From the NCBI GenBank assembly GCA_013180625.2, contig SNVD02011423.1, forward strand, positions 372,001-436,000: a DNA stretch of 64,000 nucleotides, given 5' to 3'. Numbering within the stretch: position 1 is the first letter of the stretch; every line of letters begins with the position of its first letter. The DNA is from Boswellia sacra. Lineage: Eukaryota > Streptophyta > Magnoliopsida > Sapindales > Burseraceae. The notes beneath the pieces are model-generated. The model ran no database searches. It saw only the letters and a list, made by a program, of their open reading frames with translations, and had not been told where the DNA came from. Positions 10,682-23,663 of this stretch are shown piece after piece. The position numbers and the translations under genes were made by a program.

Positions 10682-13600
10682 TGTCACAACCCGCACCCAA
10701 TATAGTAATATTTCAGCGAAAAAGAGCTTGCCAAGGGAACACAGTCGTTGCTATGTCGAAATTCTCCCTTAATCTTTAACTGATTGAATACCTGAGGTAC
10801 ACAAAAGACTAGTGAGTATGAAACTCAGTAAGCAGCTAGAATTATGAAAATTAGCGTAACACTCAAAATAAAACAATTAATGCGATAACCATTTCAGAAT
10901 ATGACTACTATTCAATATTTATTTCATAAATCACTGATTACTATTCATTTCTTGGTATACAAGCCACCAGTGCCCTACTGAGAAAGTCAAAAAATTGACT
11001 TCATTGTTCAAGGATCGTGCCTCTATGCGAAGGAACTGGTACAGTGGTGTCAAGTTTTTGATTTCCAATCCGTTGCAAATTTTAGTTTCGCCCAGGAGGG
11101 GCACGCATGCGCCAACTCTTTATTCTCTCTTACTTGAGTCAATGCAAGTGGCGCTCTAGTGTGAAAGGCATGGCGCAGCGATACCAATTCTCTACCTATA
11201 CCTCTTTAGATCCGTTAAAGATGCACTCTTGCACCATTTAATTGTGCTCCTGCGCCAACTCTGTATCATTGGCAATTTCCTAGACTAATTACTCTCCTAT
11301 CCAGTCATATGTCTAATTCTATAAATACCTGTCTATAGGTAATCAATCATGGCTTTTTCATGTCAAAGCTCATCACATGCACCCATATATACACCCATTT
11401 ATATACACATGTCTCATTTACAAATAAACTTTTCACAAGTCTATCACATCCTCATGTGCTCCCATAAACACATAAATCATTCACACATGAATTTTCACAA
11501 GCAAGCTACATGGTTCGTATGGATATCCATTTCATATAATTTTGGAAGCTTCCACAGTACAGTCACAAATACTTAGGAATAGTGCTCTCTAATCAAGGTA
11601 AGACTCATCATATCACAATCAGATCACATATGTGAGCTCATATCACATAGCCATCCATTGCGGCATTTGTAGGCAAGACATCGTCGCAGTGAGTATTTAT
11701 CACATTCTCACATTGCACGAATCCGCCATCACCCAAAGGTGACAGCCACATAGTCCTGCTGAACTCTGTCCTGCCACATGGAATAGTACATGTACACAGA
11801 GATACCTATATTTGAAATAACTTAAGGCTAGTCTGACAATCCGGGTAATACCAGACCCATGCTACCGAATCCTATGTAGGGAACACATGGTCCATACCTC
11901 CCTTCAAGCTATGAGAGCCAAATATCCTAAGTTGTGGCAAGCCACTCATATATCAGTTTTCACATTCAGTCATATAAGTAAAGCTCTATATTAAGCTTTC
12001 ACTCACATATCACATTTCACATTTCAGTCAAATAAATGAAGCTCTATGTTAAGCTTCTAACCCAAACACAACATATCACAATTCATTCACCATAATGCTA
12101 GCATTTAACGGTATCACATTTCACATTTGCCATTCGATATATTCCCATAGGCTTGGCATGTAATTTCAAATTCATAACACATCACAGGTTATGCATGCCT
12201 TCACACATCACAATATCGCAGTTCACTATCATAATTGAGGTGCTACGTAGGCTTCTCATTAGTCACATATACGTTCATAAATACAATAGGCCTACATATC
12301 TCATATACATACATCGTTTCATTGGTAATGTTATTCAAGCCACATCATAACAAAGTCAAATACATGCCGAAATATTCACATTTCTATATCTCACACACAT
12401 GAAAGTTACACCAATATGTAAATCACATACCCATCAAAGTGTGTGAAATCACACATTTCATAAATCACTATAAACCCCAATCAAATCATTTCCCATATTA
12501 AAGTCCATGTATTCATGGCTCCATCCACATTCTACCAACATATTTCACATATATTCACAAACACAATTATTAAACACATTTCATTAAGAGTTAACATTTG
12601 TTGTGTCCTCAGAAGGGTCTAGCTACTTACCTGATTAATCTCGCCTCTTAATTTTGTTGTCCTGTATTTCTTGATAAGCAGTTGTTTAAAGTTCATCTCT
12701 TTTTCTTCTCTTTCCTCTCTGAAAACCATTGTCATAGTCATGACACATTGATCAGTGTCCATTTAGACAGAATTAAACCCCTCATAGGTTAACAATATTT
12801 CAACCAATCAACAACATCATTTATTAAACACTATCACACACACATATTGGTTGGATTATTATAATAAGGGGTTATTCATTTCTAATCACCACCCAACTTC
12901 ATGGAACTCAAATAAACATACACATTATAGTCCATGGATTTTATTGAGTCAAAATAAGGTCATATACCCCTTGAAAATCCTTAATTTCATTCACACAGCA
13001 AATTCGTCTGCAGACCTCTCAATTGAATAGTGCAACTTTGAAGAATTTTATAAAATTCTATAATAATCAAATCTCTACCAAACTTTCTATTGTAGAACTA
13101 GACACATATAAGAGTCATTCCACCAAAAATCATGATTTTGTAAGGAGTTTAAGTCAGTCAAATGAAATTTTCTCCATATGCTCTGTTCTGGAAATTGTCA
13201 TTCACAATTCTTTAAGTCTAGCTTTGGAAATTCATAAAAATTCATACACAACTCCGAAAATCATGAAAATTTACATTATAATAGTAAACATGTCCAATAG
13301 ATTGCATATTAAAAATCAAAAATTTTTTCCAACATTTGCCCTCTCAAATCGAGTTCATTCTCATGCCCTGTTTTTAAAAATAGGGGAATTCACAATTTCC
13401 AATTAAAAATTCAAAAATTCATTACAATTCACACACTATGAATTTTTAAGTGTTTCAAAATTTTATAAACTTCTTGATTTGTCTATTTTATCATATAAAA
13501 GTTTTAGAGTCAGTAATCAACCATGGAATTTATAGGAATTTTCAGACTTAGCATTGTTCAAGAAAACAACTCTGCAGGATTCTTGCTCATACTTTACTTC

Positions 13601-14003
13601 TAGCTTTCTAGCATCATCAAATCTTTAAATTGTTCCATAACTCACTCTAATTCATGTTTTTATAGCCATTTACAGTATATGCTAACATGAAATATCACAA
13701 ATAACAATAAACCATAACTTAATTGCATGGTTATGACTAGAGTTAGAGAGAGAGGAGTGAATATTTTGCCTCTTGGCCTCTTGTTTCCTTACTCTCCTCT
13801 TGATTCCATGGCTAAATTGAGAGAAATTAGGAGAGGCTGCTAAACGTTTCAAAGAGAAAGGGGGAAGAAAATGGGTCTTTCTAGAGTCTAAAGGGTTTAT
13901 ATAGATAAACATGATAGGGAAAAACAGAATTCAGCTCCTCATTTCCTTAATTCTTTCAATCACCTCTCCCAATCCTTATTTTATTACAATAACACCTATA
14001 CCC

Positions 14004-14076
<73 letters not shown>

Positions 14077-14089
14077 TTAGGGTGTTATA
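10682..14089 (-). mobile_element. Solo Ty3/gypsy LTR in exon 2 of copy B
   Basis: It starts TGTCACAACCC and ends GGGTGTTATA, with the 5-bp duplication GTATT at 10677-10681 and 14090-14094. Removing it with one GTATT restores a sequence that aligns base for base with exon 2 of copy C (ctagattatggtattactgt versus ctggactacgacaatactac). Length is 3408 bases. It is collinear with the 51162-54953 LTR, so transcription would be on the minus strand. No internal region remains, so it arose by LTR-LTR recombination. Confidence 0.85.
14004..14075. repeat. (AC)n(AT)n microsatellite at the LTR edge
   Basis: About thirty AC units followed by several AT units lie just inside the right end of the solo LTR, where the related LTR has only a short atatatatacacgtac stretch. 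Confidence 0.9.
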
Positions 14090-16315
14090 GTATTACTGTA
14101 GATTATGGAGATAAGGAGGTTTTATACACAGGATTATAGTGTGGAAATCATAAATTTGAGGTTTAAAGTATCAGATCTCCGGGAGTTGGCTGTTCTATCT
14201 ATAACTGGATTATTGGTTAAGAAGCCTACCTTACCCTTTTGAATTTCTTGTTATTTTTGTTCCTCCATTTCATAAATCAAGCCTAGCTTAAAGGACTCAT
14301 AAGTGAATAGAATAATATAAAAATGTGTTAAATTCAGGTTAAATTTTCAACTCACTTCTTGATTAAATTGTAGGTTTTGGCTTAAATTTTAAAAGCCGAA
14401 TGAAACAAGGTAGTATCTGTTCGGAGATTGAGGTTGGATGTGTTGGCAATTATAGAATATAAAACTAATGTTAAATCCACACTTATTAGCTTAAACTTTT
14501 GAGGTCAAGTGACAAATTTAAAGTGGTATATATATAACCCACTTATAGTACAAATTGAAAGAAAATATACCGGCCTGGTGCAAGTGCAAAAACACGTGAG
14601 AGAACTTAAACTTTTAGGTCTAGTTGTAACTTAACAGCAATTGTCTTGACACTACTTTCATTCTAATCCTTGACCTAACTTCAGTTCGATCTTATTTTCC
14701 CAGATACAGTTCCCCCAATAGGTTATATAACCTTACCATCATCTTTTACAAATGCTATGAATGTTTTTGTAAATATTTCTTTTACAAAGCCCTGCGCTGG
14801 TGAAAAAGGTAAAGAAAGTTTCAGGTGTTCTTCTGTGAATGCCGCCACGTGAGTTTGTTAAGAATAGTAGTTTTTAGCACTTTGGAACTAGTTATGGTGT
14901 GTCAACTAAAATAAATCAAATCCTTAAATTTGTTAGCTATTGGTAAATGGTGATGGCCAAGTTATACCATCTTCACTTGTCACTTTAGTGCCAACACACA
15001 TGCAAATACTTCCTTGTTGTGGGTTTATCATCTATGGTTTAATTTGGAAGGGTGACTTGCAAATGGATAACAATTTTTGTACTGACACTGCTAGAACAAT
15101 TTTACCTGGCCAGAAAATTTGACTCTCAATGTCACTTTCGGTGAGTTATGTCCATCCTTTAACTATCATCTTATTGTTTGAAATGTTATCTTTGTTCATT
15201 TGATGGTTGCTTGTATTGGACAGATAGAAGAAGTGTACTTGTGAGCCTAAGTTCTCCTGTTCCTGAAAAATTTCTTCAACTAGATGACAGAAATAAGACT
15301 GTGCTTGCAACTAATAATTATGACGATTTAAAGGTGTATCTAAGCTTCTCAGAGCCTATTCTCAACTCATCTGCAGAAGTTCTAAATTCTCTCAATAGGA
15401 GTTAGGGCAAACTTCTTCCTATTACTGAAGAAAACCTTGAGAACCGTGCGTATGGCTTTAAGGTTCATTGATTTATAATATATTTAAGTTGTATGTCATA
15501 TCATTCAAATTTTCGAAATCTTTTATACATACATACAATCTTCTCAGGTTGTAAATGTATCTGTGGTTTCTAAAATTGATATGAGCTTCGATTCCGGATC
15601 CACCATGACTAGACTTCGGAATCCTGTCTCTCCAATTAAACCAGTTACTTTCCTTTACGGTAAAAAAAAAAAGTATTCATTTTCCTTCCCAATTTTCTGC
15701 TGAACTTTATATCTTAATAAATTGACAAAAGTTTTAATAATCTTGGCAAGTCAAGTAAGCATATTAAGTGAATATTAAGAATTTGGAATTTGTTCTTCCC
15801 CTTTGAGTACTTTCTAGTTGTGGTCTTTTCCTTCTAAAAAGTATGGATGTGGCTGTCAGATTCGCGGAAGCAAAGTGAGATTAAGTACAACATCCAGCAG
15901 GACTAGGCAACATACTATTCCCATATGGATCAAGTTCTCGAAGCCTGTGTTGGGCTTTTAACAAGTCTTCTATTTTAATCTTGGGAGGTCATTTGCAGAG
16001 GCAAATTAATGTGCAGTTATTCTTCCGCATCAGCCTTTTATTGAAAGGAATAAAATGTCTTCAAATATTTTGAAAAAAAATAACTCTATTTTAATTTTGG
16101 TTCATCTGTTAATTTGATTCAGCTTTGAGGAAATACATAGGAATACTATGTACTCTATCAACATGCAAGCTACTGATGATATTGTTTCCGTTAATGTTCC
16201 AGAAAATGTAACTGTTGATGTTTCTGGAAACAAAAACCAAGCAGATGCTCTATGAGTGAGCCACTGTAAGAATTTCCCTACCTTTAGCTTGTTAGCTCAA
16301 TTGATATGCTAATGT

Positions 16316-16866
16316 TGTACGCAGCACGGAAACGATATCAAAAGCATACAAAGGCACACAACCACAAACTATGCTAGATAATTGAATATAATGATAACTA
16401 AAGAGGCAACCAATCAATTAACAATGTAGAAATAGAAAGAACACCAAGATTAACGAGGTTCGATATTGATACCTTTGACCTTGGGTGCTGCTGGAAAAAA
16501 AGTTCACTATCTTCAAAGAGACTTACAAACTTCTTGGGTCACAAAATAAATTTTTAAACTATTGGGTCAAATTGCAAATAACCAAATAGTTAGGGTAGAC
16601 CGTAATTATCCAAATAATTGGATAATACTACAAATACCCAAAAAATAAAGGGGAAAAAGAGATAAAAACAAACTATAGGGTTTTTTTTGAAGAGCCATAC
16701 AATTTTTTTGGGGTGGGGGGGGGGGAGAGAGGTGGGGGCAGGGAAGAAAATGGGATAACTTATAGCACACACCTGGCTTCCTTTTATAAGTCAACAAGTG
16801 GCCAATTTTTGCAAAACAACAAATGTGGAACTCTTGGCTTGCATATGGCCACATCTTTGCTCAACA
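16316..16866 (-). repeat. 3' LTR of copia element 1
   Basis: Collinear with 21488-22023. It includes an uninterrupted G run near 16711 and a TATA-like taaaagg stretch on the minus strand. The polypurine tract (cgccaaggtggagatt on the minus strand) abuts it at 16867-16882. Confidence 0.85.
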
Positions 16867-17582
16867 AATCTCCACCTTGGCGAATATGCCGATCCATTTC
16901 AAAATTATTCTTTTTCCTATATTCTCTCATAAAAGAACTGCAATGCCTCCAAATGCACCCAATGGCGTAGTCAAACTCACCCAATGTTGATCAAGTCCAA
17001 ATAATGGTTGAACTTAATTGCTGTCATAACCTTGTCTACATATCTGCAGGATTCTCGACAATCCCAATATTCTAAAGTAAGATTCTTCTTTATATCTGTA
17101 GGGTTCTCGACAATCTCAATATTCTAAAGTAAGATTCTTCTTTATATCTGTAGGATTCTCGACAATCTCAATATTCTAAAGTAAGATTCTTCTTTCATCA
17201 ATGATCTCTCACACAAAATGATACCGAGACTGTAAAGTAGACTAGACTTTCAACTCATTGGTGCTTTTGCAAGAGTAAACACAGAATCGGTTGTCGACCC
17301 ACATTTATCTAAATCACTAGTATAATCAAAATCAATATATCTAACAGCATACTGATCACACATATCATCTCTCTCAAAGACTAAGCCAACATCTTCGATT
17401 TTCAACAAATATTATAGAATCTATTTCACTGTTTGCCAACAAATATTGTATAAGCCTTTACCAGAATCATGCATATAACTGCTCACTGATCCAACTGCAT
17501 GTGAAATATCAGGTCTCATACACACCATAGTATATGTAAGGTTACCAACTGCATCAACATATGAAACTCGAGACATATACTC

Positions 17583-18085
17583 TTATTTCATATACTCTCG
17601 TTTCTCTTCTGTACTGGGAGATAAAGATGCACTGAGCTTCATATGAGGAGCAACTGGTTTTGACTGCTTTGAATTGGCAAACCACTGTAATACTTTCTTC
17701 AGATAGTATTTCTGAGTCAAATAAATCTTACTTTTCCTTCTATCTTTGCTCATCTCCATGCCTAGTATCTTCTTAGCTTCACCCAAATCTTTCATCTCAA
17801 ACTCATGATTCAACTGAGTCTTCAACTTCTCAATTTCATCGACATTCGTCGAAGCTATCATCATATTAGCAACGTACAAGGTAGATAAATGAAAGAACCA
17901 TCACGTAGCCTTCGAAAATACACATAATTATCAAATTTGCTTCTTGTGTACATCTGACCCATTATAAACCGATCAAATCGCTTGTACCACTGCTTCAGAG
18001 AATGTTTCAAACCATAAAACGATCTTTTCAGTTTACAAACTAAGTTTTCTTTACCATCAACTTTGAATCCCTTGGGCTGAGTCAT
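17583..18085 (-). pseudogene. Reverse transcriptase remnant of copia element 1
   Basis: Two overlapping minus-strand frames carry copia RT signatures: MTQPKGF, VCKLKRSFYGLKHSLKQWYK, then HEFEMKDLGEAKKILGMEM and LTQKYYLKKVLQ. The YVDD catalytic box between them is lost at a frameshift near 17870. No RNase H part is present; the 3' end of pol is cut short about 700 bases before the LTR. Confidence 0.8.
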
Positions 18086-19065
18086 ATAGATTTCCTCTTC
18101 TAAGTCACCATGTAAAAATGAAGTTTTTACATCAAGTTAAACTAGTTCTATATTCATCTGAGCTACTAAGGTCAGCAAAATTCTAATGGAAGAATGTTTC
18201 ATAATTGGAGAAAATACCTCATTGTAGTCAATTCCTTCCCTTTGAGTGTAGCCTTTAGCCATCAACCTTACCTATTAGCGGACGTCACTCTTGTTAGGAA
18301 ATCCGTCTTTCTTTGTAAATACTCATTTGCACCCAATTGCTTTTTAACCCGTTCCTAGTTGAGCTAGCCCCCAAGTTTCATTCTTTTGAAGAGATTGCAT
18401 CTTTTCGCTTATAGTTGTCTTCTACTAATCAACTTCAAAACATCTGACTATCTTTTTACAAGTGAAAGGAATATCATCATCTATATTCAAAAGTGTATAG
18501 GTCACCATATCAGCAAATCGCGCAGGTCTGTGAATCTCACGTTTTGGTCTATTAACTGTAATAGATTCCTGAGTAGAATCCTCTCTATCATCTCCCAAAT
18601 TCTCTTCTGTCACATGTGTACCATCATCTGCCTCAATAAAACTAACTGGATTCAACATTGTTATTTCAAACTTCGCCTACTATTGAGTATGCTCTATTTG
18701 TTGTGAAGTACCATTCACCTTTATCTAGTTTTCTAATTTCTTCAACATAGAATACTCATCAAATGTCACATCTCGATTGGATATATAATATTCCTCGAAC
18801 TAGGACACCAATGACGCTTTCACCATTGAAGTAAATCCCAAGAAAATTGCTTTCTTGGCTCTAGGATCTAGCTTAAATTCTTTCATATGATAATATGTAG
18901 TGGAATCAAAAACACGTAAATAATCATAATCAGAAACAGGTTGTCCACACCATACCAGCAATGGAGTTCTATCACCAATAGCAGTCGAAGGTAGAGATGA
19001 CACGTATAAGTCACAAACTCAGCCTAAAATTTCTTACCCAACCTAGCATTAGACAAGATACACTG

Positions 19066-19535
19066 AACTTTCTCTAGCAATGTTCGGTACCGATGTTCGA
19101 TTCATGCGTTATGACACTCCATTCTACTATGGTGTACCTTTAACAGTAAAGTAATGTATAATACATTCATCTTGACACAATTTTAAAAACTGATCACTAC
19201 AATACTCACCACCATTATCTTCTTACTAGTGTTTGTCTCAATCATCTTTTTCCACTTAAGGAAAACACCAAGTATATCATTTTTATGTTGTCTAATGCTT
19301 GCCCAACCCTGTCTTGGACAACATACACCGAATTTCTCCACCAATATTCAGTTCATGTGTTCTGCCATCACATCTGCTGTGGTGTACCTCTAACAGTAAA
19401 GTGATGTATAATACGTTCACCTTGACATAATTTCAAAAATTGATCACTATAATACAAACTAGCAAGAAGATGCTTTGTGTCTCAATCATCTTTTTCCACT
19501 CAAGAAAAACATCAAGTATATCATTTTTAGATTTT
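19066..19535 (-). repeat. Tandem duplication of the integrase core in copia element 1
   Basis: Two units of about 235 bases, each containing gtaatgtataatac/gtgatgtataatac and caatcatctttttccact. The duplicated part is the region coding for the TDNGGEYCSDQF to LLEKVR part of integrase. Confidence 0.75.
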
Positions 19536-19954
19536 AAGTAGTACATTATTTTGCAAAAGTAATCAACAAAAGTAACAAAGTAGTGCCTCTCTTTCATAGA
19601 TGCGGCTTTGGTAGGTCCCCAAACATCTGAGTTTCCTTGGTATTATGTATAGCGATGTTAAATTTCACTCTTTTATGCTTTCCCAGGACATAATGCTCAC
19701 AAAAATCTAGCTTGCAAGTCTTTGCACCTTTCAATAAGCCTCGTTTCACCAAACTGAATAAGGCTTTCTCACTTGCATGTCTCAATCACATATGCCATAA
19801 TTTAATGATCTCTGAATAAATCATGGTCGCTGATCCAATAATTATTCTACCATTATAGTAATACAAGTTGTTAGTTGTTCCTCATTGTGCCTTTTAATAC
19901 CGAGTGCCTGAAGTGAACCTCAGAATTCCATCTCTAATAAATGTTGCACGACCT

Positions 19955-20455
19955 TTGGATTTCAAGGCTTCCCAAGAGATGAGATTCTTTTTCAACTTTG
20001 GTAAATACCGAACATCTGTCAGCACTCTAGTTACTTCATCATGATTCTTTAATTGGATCAAACCTAGCTGTGTGACAAATATCATCATTGCCTATATAGA
20101 CAACTCCACCATCAACCTCTTCAAAATTAAAGAACCATTCCTGATGTGAACACATATGATAAGTACAACCCTAATACATAATCCACTCATCAGAACCAGA
20201 AATGAGATTCTAAGGCTTCCAAAAAGATGAAATTCTTTTTCAACTTTAGCAAATACCAAACATCTGTCAGAACTCTAGTCAGTCCAGTCCATCATGATTC
20301 TTCAAAACCTAGCTGTGTGACAAATATCATCATTGCCTATATACACAACTCCACCATCAAGCTCTTCAAAATTAAAGAATCATTCCTTATGTGAACATAT
20401 ATGATAAGTATAACCCTAATCCACAATCCACTCATCAGAACCAGAAGTGGATGGG
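19955..20455 (-). repeat. Tandem duplication in the protease region of copia element 1
   Basis: Two units of about 250 bases share gagattctttttcaacttt, agctgtgtgacaaatatcat and aatccactcatcagaacc. They are separated by only a few bases and differ by scattered substitutions and a short indel. Confidence 0.8.
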
Positions 20456-21469
20456 TGACCAACTACATATATATCTGAATCACTATCATCCTCACACTCA
20501 ACAATATACGCATAAAAAACAGCCATGTCCTTAACTTGCTTTTAGGAGCAATCTTTCTTTTAATGCCCTTTTTTTCACGACAAAAGGCACACTCATCTTT
20601 TCTTAGTCTAACACTCGACCAAGATTTTTCCTTTTTTCCTGATTTTCTATTTTGAGTACGCCCTCTTACTATCAATAAGTCTATTAACTTATCCCTATAT
20701 TCTCTTTGGTCTTTCTTACAAATTTCATTATTCAACAAAACAGAGCAAACTTCTTCAAAAGATAGTTTATCTTTAGTTTATCTTTTCCATGGATAAGAGT
20801 AATGCACAAATGATCTAATTTATCCGAAAGTGAGCCAATCAATAGCATGGCCCACATTCATCTTTGAAGGTTTCATCTAAGTTTAACAAATTAGTAATTA
20901 ACTTATTAAACTCATCAATATGAGAACCGATGCTCGTACCTGATTTTAACTAAAGACGAAACAATCTCTTTAGGAGATAAATTCTCATTGCTTTTCTTTA
21001 TATATTTGTTTTCTAGCTCCTTCCACTGCTTATTTGTATATATCTCTTTTGTGAACGAATACTTCTATTCTTTACACAGACAAGAATGAATCAACCTATA
21101 ATCTTTTATATTCAGCCTGTCTGAGTCTCTTGTACTGATATCTTCTAGTTTTGTTTCTTCTAGAACAATATCCAAATCTTGTTGGTATAACCTGTCTAAC
21201 ACCTCAGTCTGCCATAAGCCAAAATTATTTTGACCATCAAATTTTTTAACATCTGTTTTTGTATTTGTCACAGTCACTGTCTTCTCTGGTACAGATGACT
21301 TCTTCAGTACGGACAATGATGATGCCATTACTACCTCTTACAAATAAGCTTGATACATAAATCATCATTAACTAATCTCCAAATAAACTGTTATATTTAA
21401 TAACTAGCAATCAACCCAGAATAGTAGTAAGTACTAAAATGAAATAGTCACTCACTACCTACGACCTTA

Positions 21470-21482
21470 GGCTTTGATACCA
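21470..21482 (-). other. Primer-binding site of copia element 1
   Basis: On the minus strand, TGGTATCAAAGCC lies a few bases after the 5' LTR, differing by one base from the complement of the 3' end of initiator tRNA-Met (TGGTATCAGAGCC). Confidence 0.85.
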
Positions 21483-21487
21483 ATTAT

Positions 21488-22023
21488 TGTGTGTAGCACG
21501 GAAGCGAAACTAAAAGAATACAAATGCACACAACCACAAACTATGTTAGATAATTGAATATAATAATAACTAAAGAGGCAAACAATCAACTAATGCAGAA
21601 ATAGAAAGAACACCAAGATTTAACGAGGTTCAGAATTGATACCTACGTCACTGCTGAAAAAACTTTCACTATCTTCAAAGGGAATTACAAACTTCTTAGG
21701 CCACAATACAACTTTCTAAACTATTGGGCCAAATTATAAATACCTGATTAGTTGGGTCAAACCGTAATTATCCAAATAATTGGGTAATAATACAAAAACT
21801 CTAAAAGAACAAGGGGCAGAAAAGAGACAAAAATAAACTATAGGGTCCTTTTGAAGAACCACATAATTTTTTTTGGGGGAGGGGGGTGAGAAGAGATTTT
21901 TAATTGGACAACTTATAACACACACTTAACTCCTTTTTGTAAGTCAACAAGTGAGCCAATTTTTGTGCAAAACAATGGATGTAGGAGTCTTGGCTTACAT
22001 ATGAGTCATATCTTTGCTCAACA
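21488..22023 (-). repeat. 5' LTR of copia element 1
   Basis: Collinear with the 3' LTR; ends in CTCAACA on the plus strand. Confidence 0.85.
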
Positions 22024-22976
22024 AATCTCATTTGCCTTGACCAATCCACAGATCAGCCTCACCCAAACATCAAGATAATGAGAAATAAGTCAAAACTAAA
22101 GAATTATATGTATATGATTAAATTAATTTTTATAATATTCTGTGACGTTTATCTAATATATTATCTATTCTTGGCATAGATATATGCAAAAGAAAAAAAA
22201 ATCATTATTGGCATATAAACCATTTTTGTCTAAACATATGAATTGAAAAGTGATGGCACTATGGTTTAGGATTTGTTTTCAATGCAAATGCATGGTAACA
22301 TGTACATAAAAAAATAGTAACAAAGATTTTCTCTTAATTCTTTTTTTTTTTAAATGTAAATACAAATTAAGACAATGATATGTGATTGGTAATTAAAAAC
22401 AAATTAAATAAAAATATTAAATATTAGCCATCATAGTTTAATGAAGGGTAATTTGTAATGGGAAGCACTTTGATATTTTTATGGTTGCATTAATTTGAAA
22501 CATTTAAGAATACATGCCATTAGAATGACCACTAACATCCTATGACGCACAATGTTAATATCAAGGACCTTATACATCATTTGAGTTGTTTTTCTTGGTA
22601 TTTTCTTTAACATTATTAATAATAAATAAGTTATAGGTGACCTTGATTCCTTCTATACCCATGAAATCTATATAAATTTAAATATATTCAGTATAAATTT
22701 AAATATATTATGATAACAATTGTGTAACGAATAGATAAAATGTTGGAGGAAACTAGTATTATCCTTAACAAGCAACCATCTTATGTTGCAAAGTGCTCAA
22801 ACTATACCATTTTAAAGAAAGTGTTGCATCCCAAAGTGCCTCCATTATACCATTTCAAAGAAAGCTTCAACATCTAACCCTATCATAATGGGGATGGGTA
22901 CTTTTGAGCTGATCTATAATGGATCAAAGTGACTATTAGTGAGGCTGATATGTGGATTGGTTAAGGCAAAGAAGAG
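22024..22976. other. AT-rich spacer between two inverted copia elements
   Basis: No gene recognised. It holds a short tandem duplication at about 22778-22870 (gcaaagtgctcaaactatacc / cccaaagtgcctccattatac). About 40 bases at each end are similar in inverted orientation: gtgaggctgat, tgtggattggt and aaggcaaa occur next to both elements. Confidence 0.6.
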
Positions 22977-23663
22977 TGTTGAGCAAAGATGTGGCTCATA
23001 TGCAAGTCAAGAGTCCCACATCGGTTGTTTTGCACAAATTGGCTCACTTGTTGATTTATAAAAGGGAGTCAAGTGTGTGTTATAAGTTGGACAATTGAAA
23101 ATCTCTTCTCCCCCCTTCCCTCCCAAAAATTTGTGTAGTTCATCAAAAGGAACCCTATAGTTTTTTTTAATCTTTTCCCCCTTTTATTTTTTCGGTATTT
23201 GTAGTATTGCCCAATTGTTTGGATAATTACGTTTGACCCTACTATTTGGGTATTTGCAATTTGGTCTAATAGTTTGAGAATTTGTATTGTGGCCCAAGAA
23301 GTTTGTAATTCTCTTTGAAGATAGTGAAAGTTTTTCTACCGACGGTCGAAGGTGTAGGTATCAATACCGAACCTCATTAAATTCTAGTGTCCTTTTTATT
23401 TCTTTATTGTTGGTTGATTGGTTGCCTCTTTAGTTGTTATTATTATATTCAATTATCTAGCATAGTTTGTGGTTATGTGCATTTGTATGTTTTTGGTATC
23501 GCTTCAATGTTGCGCACAACAATTGGTATTAGAGCCTAAGGTTTTGGATAGTGAGTGACTAATTCATTCTAGTGCTTATTACTATTCTGGGCTGTTGAAT
23601 TTTAGATTGTTAGTTATTGAATATAACAGTTTATTTGGAGCTTGGTTATTGATGAGGGGTAGT

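Larger units (their letters stand above)
10130..16265 (+). pseudogene. Copy B of the Ig-like/multi-pass membrane protein family, 5' exons only, broken
   Basis: Exons read by hand: 10130-about 10350 (signal peptide MVLHFWVLSFLFLKAHG, then SGISVKFFKAPNSFSRLNSA), 10667-10681 plus 14095-14215 (interrupted by a solo LTR), 14704-14848, 14937-15132, 15224-15462 (DRRSVLVSLSSPVPEKF), 15548-15659, 15860-about 16001 and 16123-16265 (VSVNVPENVT, matching copy A). They cover the secreted Ig-like half that copy A lacks in this window. Damage includes a one-base deletion near 10262, stops in exon 2, a TGA at 15121, TAG at 15403-15405 and TAA near 15960. The 3' membrane half is absent; copia element 1 begins about 50 bases after the last exon. 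It is therefore a pseudogene, but it shows the family's N-terminal architecture. Confidence 0.75.
18425..21328 (-). pseudogene. gag, protease and integrase remnants of copia element 1
   Basis: From the 5' side on the minus strand: gag N-terminus (21065-21328, SSVPEKTVTVTNTKTDVKKF), gag end with a damaged zinc knuckle (20463-20738), protease/pre-integrase pieces (19894-20088; 19594-19785, with CEHYVLGKHKRVKF) and the integrase tail (18800-19003). At least seven interruptions separate them. Confidence 0.8.
16316..22023 (-). mobile_element. Ty1/copia retrotransposon 1, degenerate, minus strand
   Basis: Two LTRs (16316-16866 and 21488-22023) read TGTACGCAGCACGG/TGTGTGTAGCACGG to CTCAACA. Minus-strand order: 5' LTR, primer-binding site, gag, protease, integrase, RT, polypurine tract, 3' LTR. 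Five-base flanks AATGT and AATCT differ at one position, consistent with an aged target duplication. The internal region is full of stops and frameshifts and carries two tandem duplications, in protease and in integrase. It cannot be autonomous. It sits just behind the last exon of copy B. Confidence 0.85.

Noticed and set aside
11349..13406. Plus-strand frames in the solo LTR, repeated around 48300 and 51820
   Set aside because: They recur at the same place in other LTR copies and encode no known domain; chance frames in LTR sequence.
16711..16728. G run in the copia 1 LTR as a possible G-quadruplex regulator
   Set aside because: A simple homopolymer in a degenerate LTR; slippage explains it.
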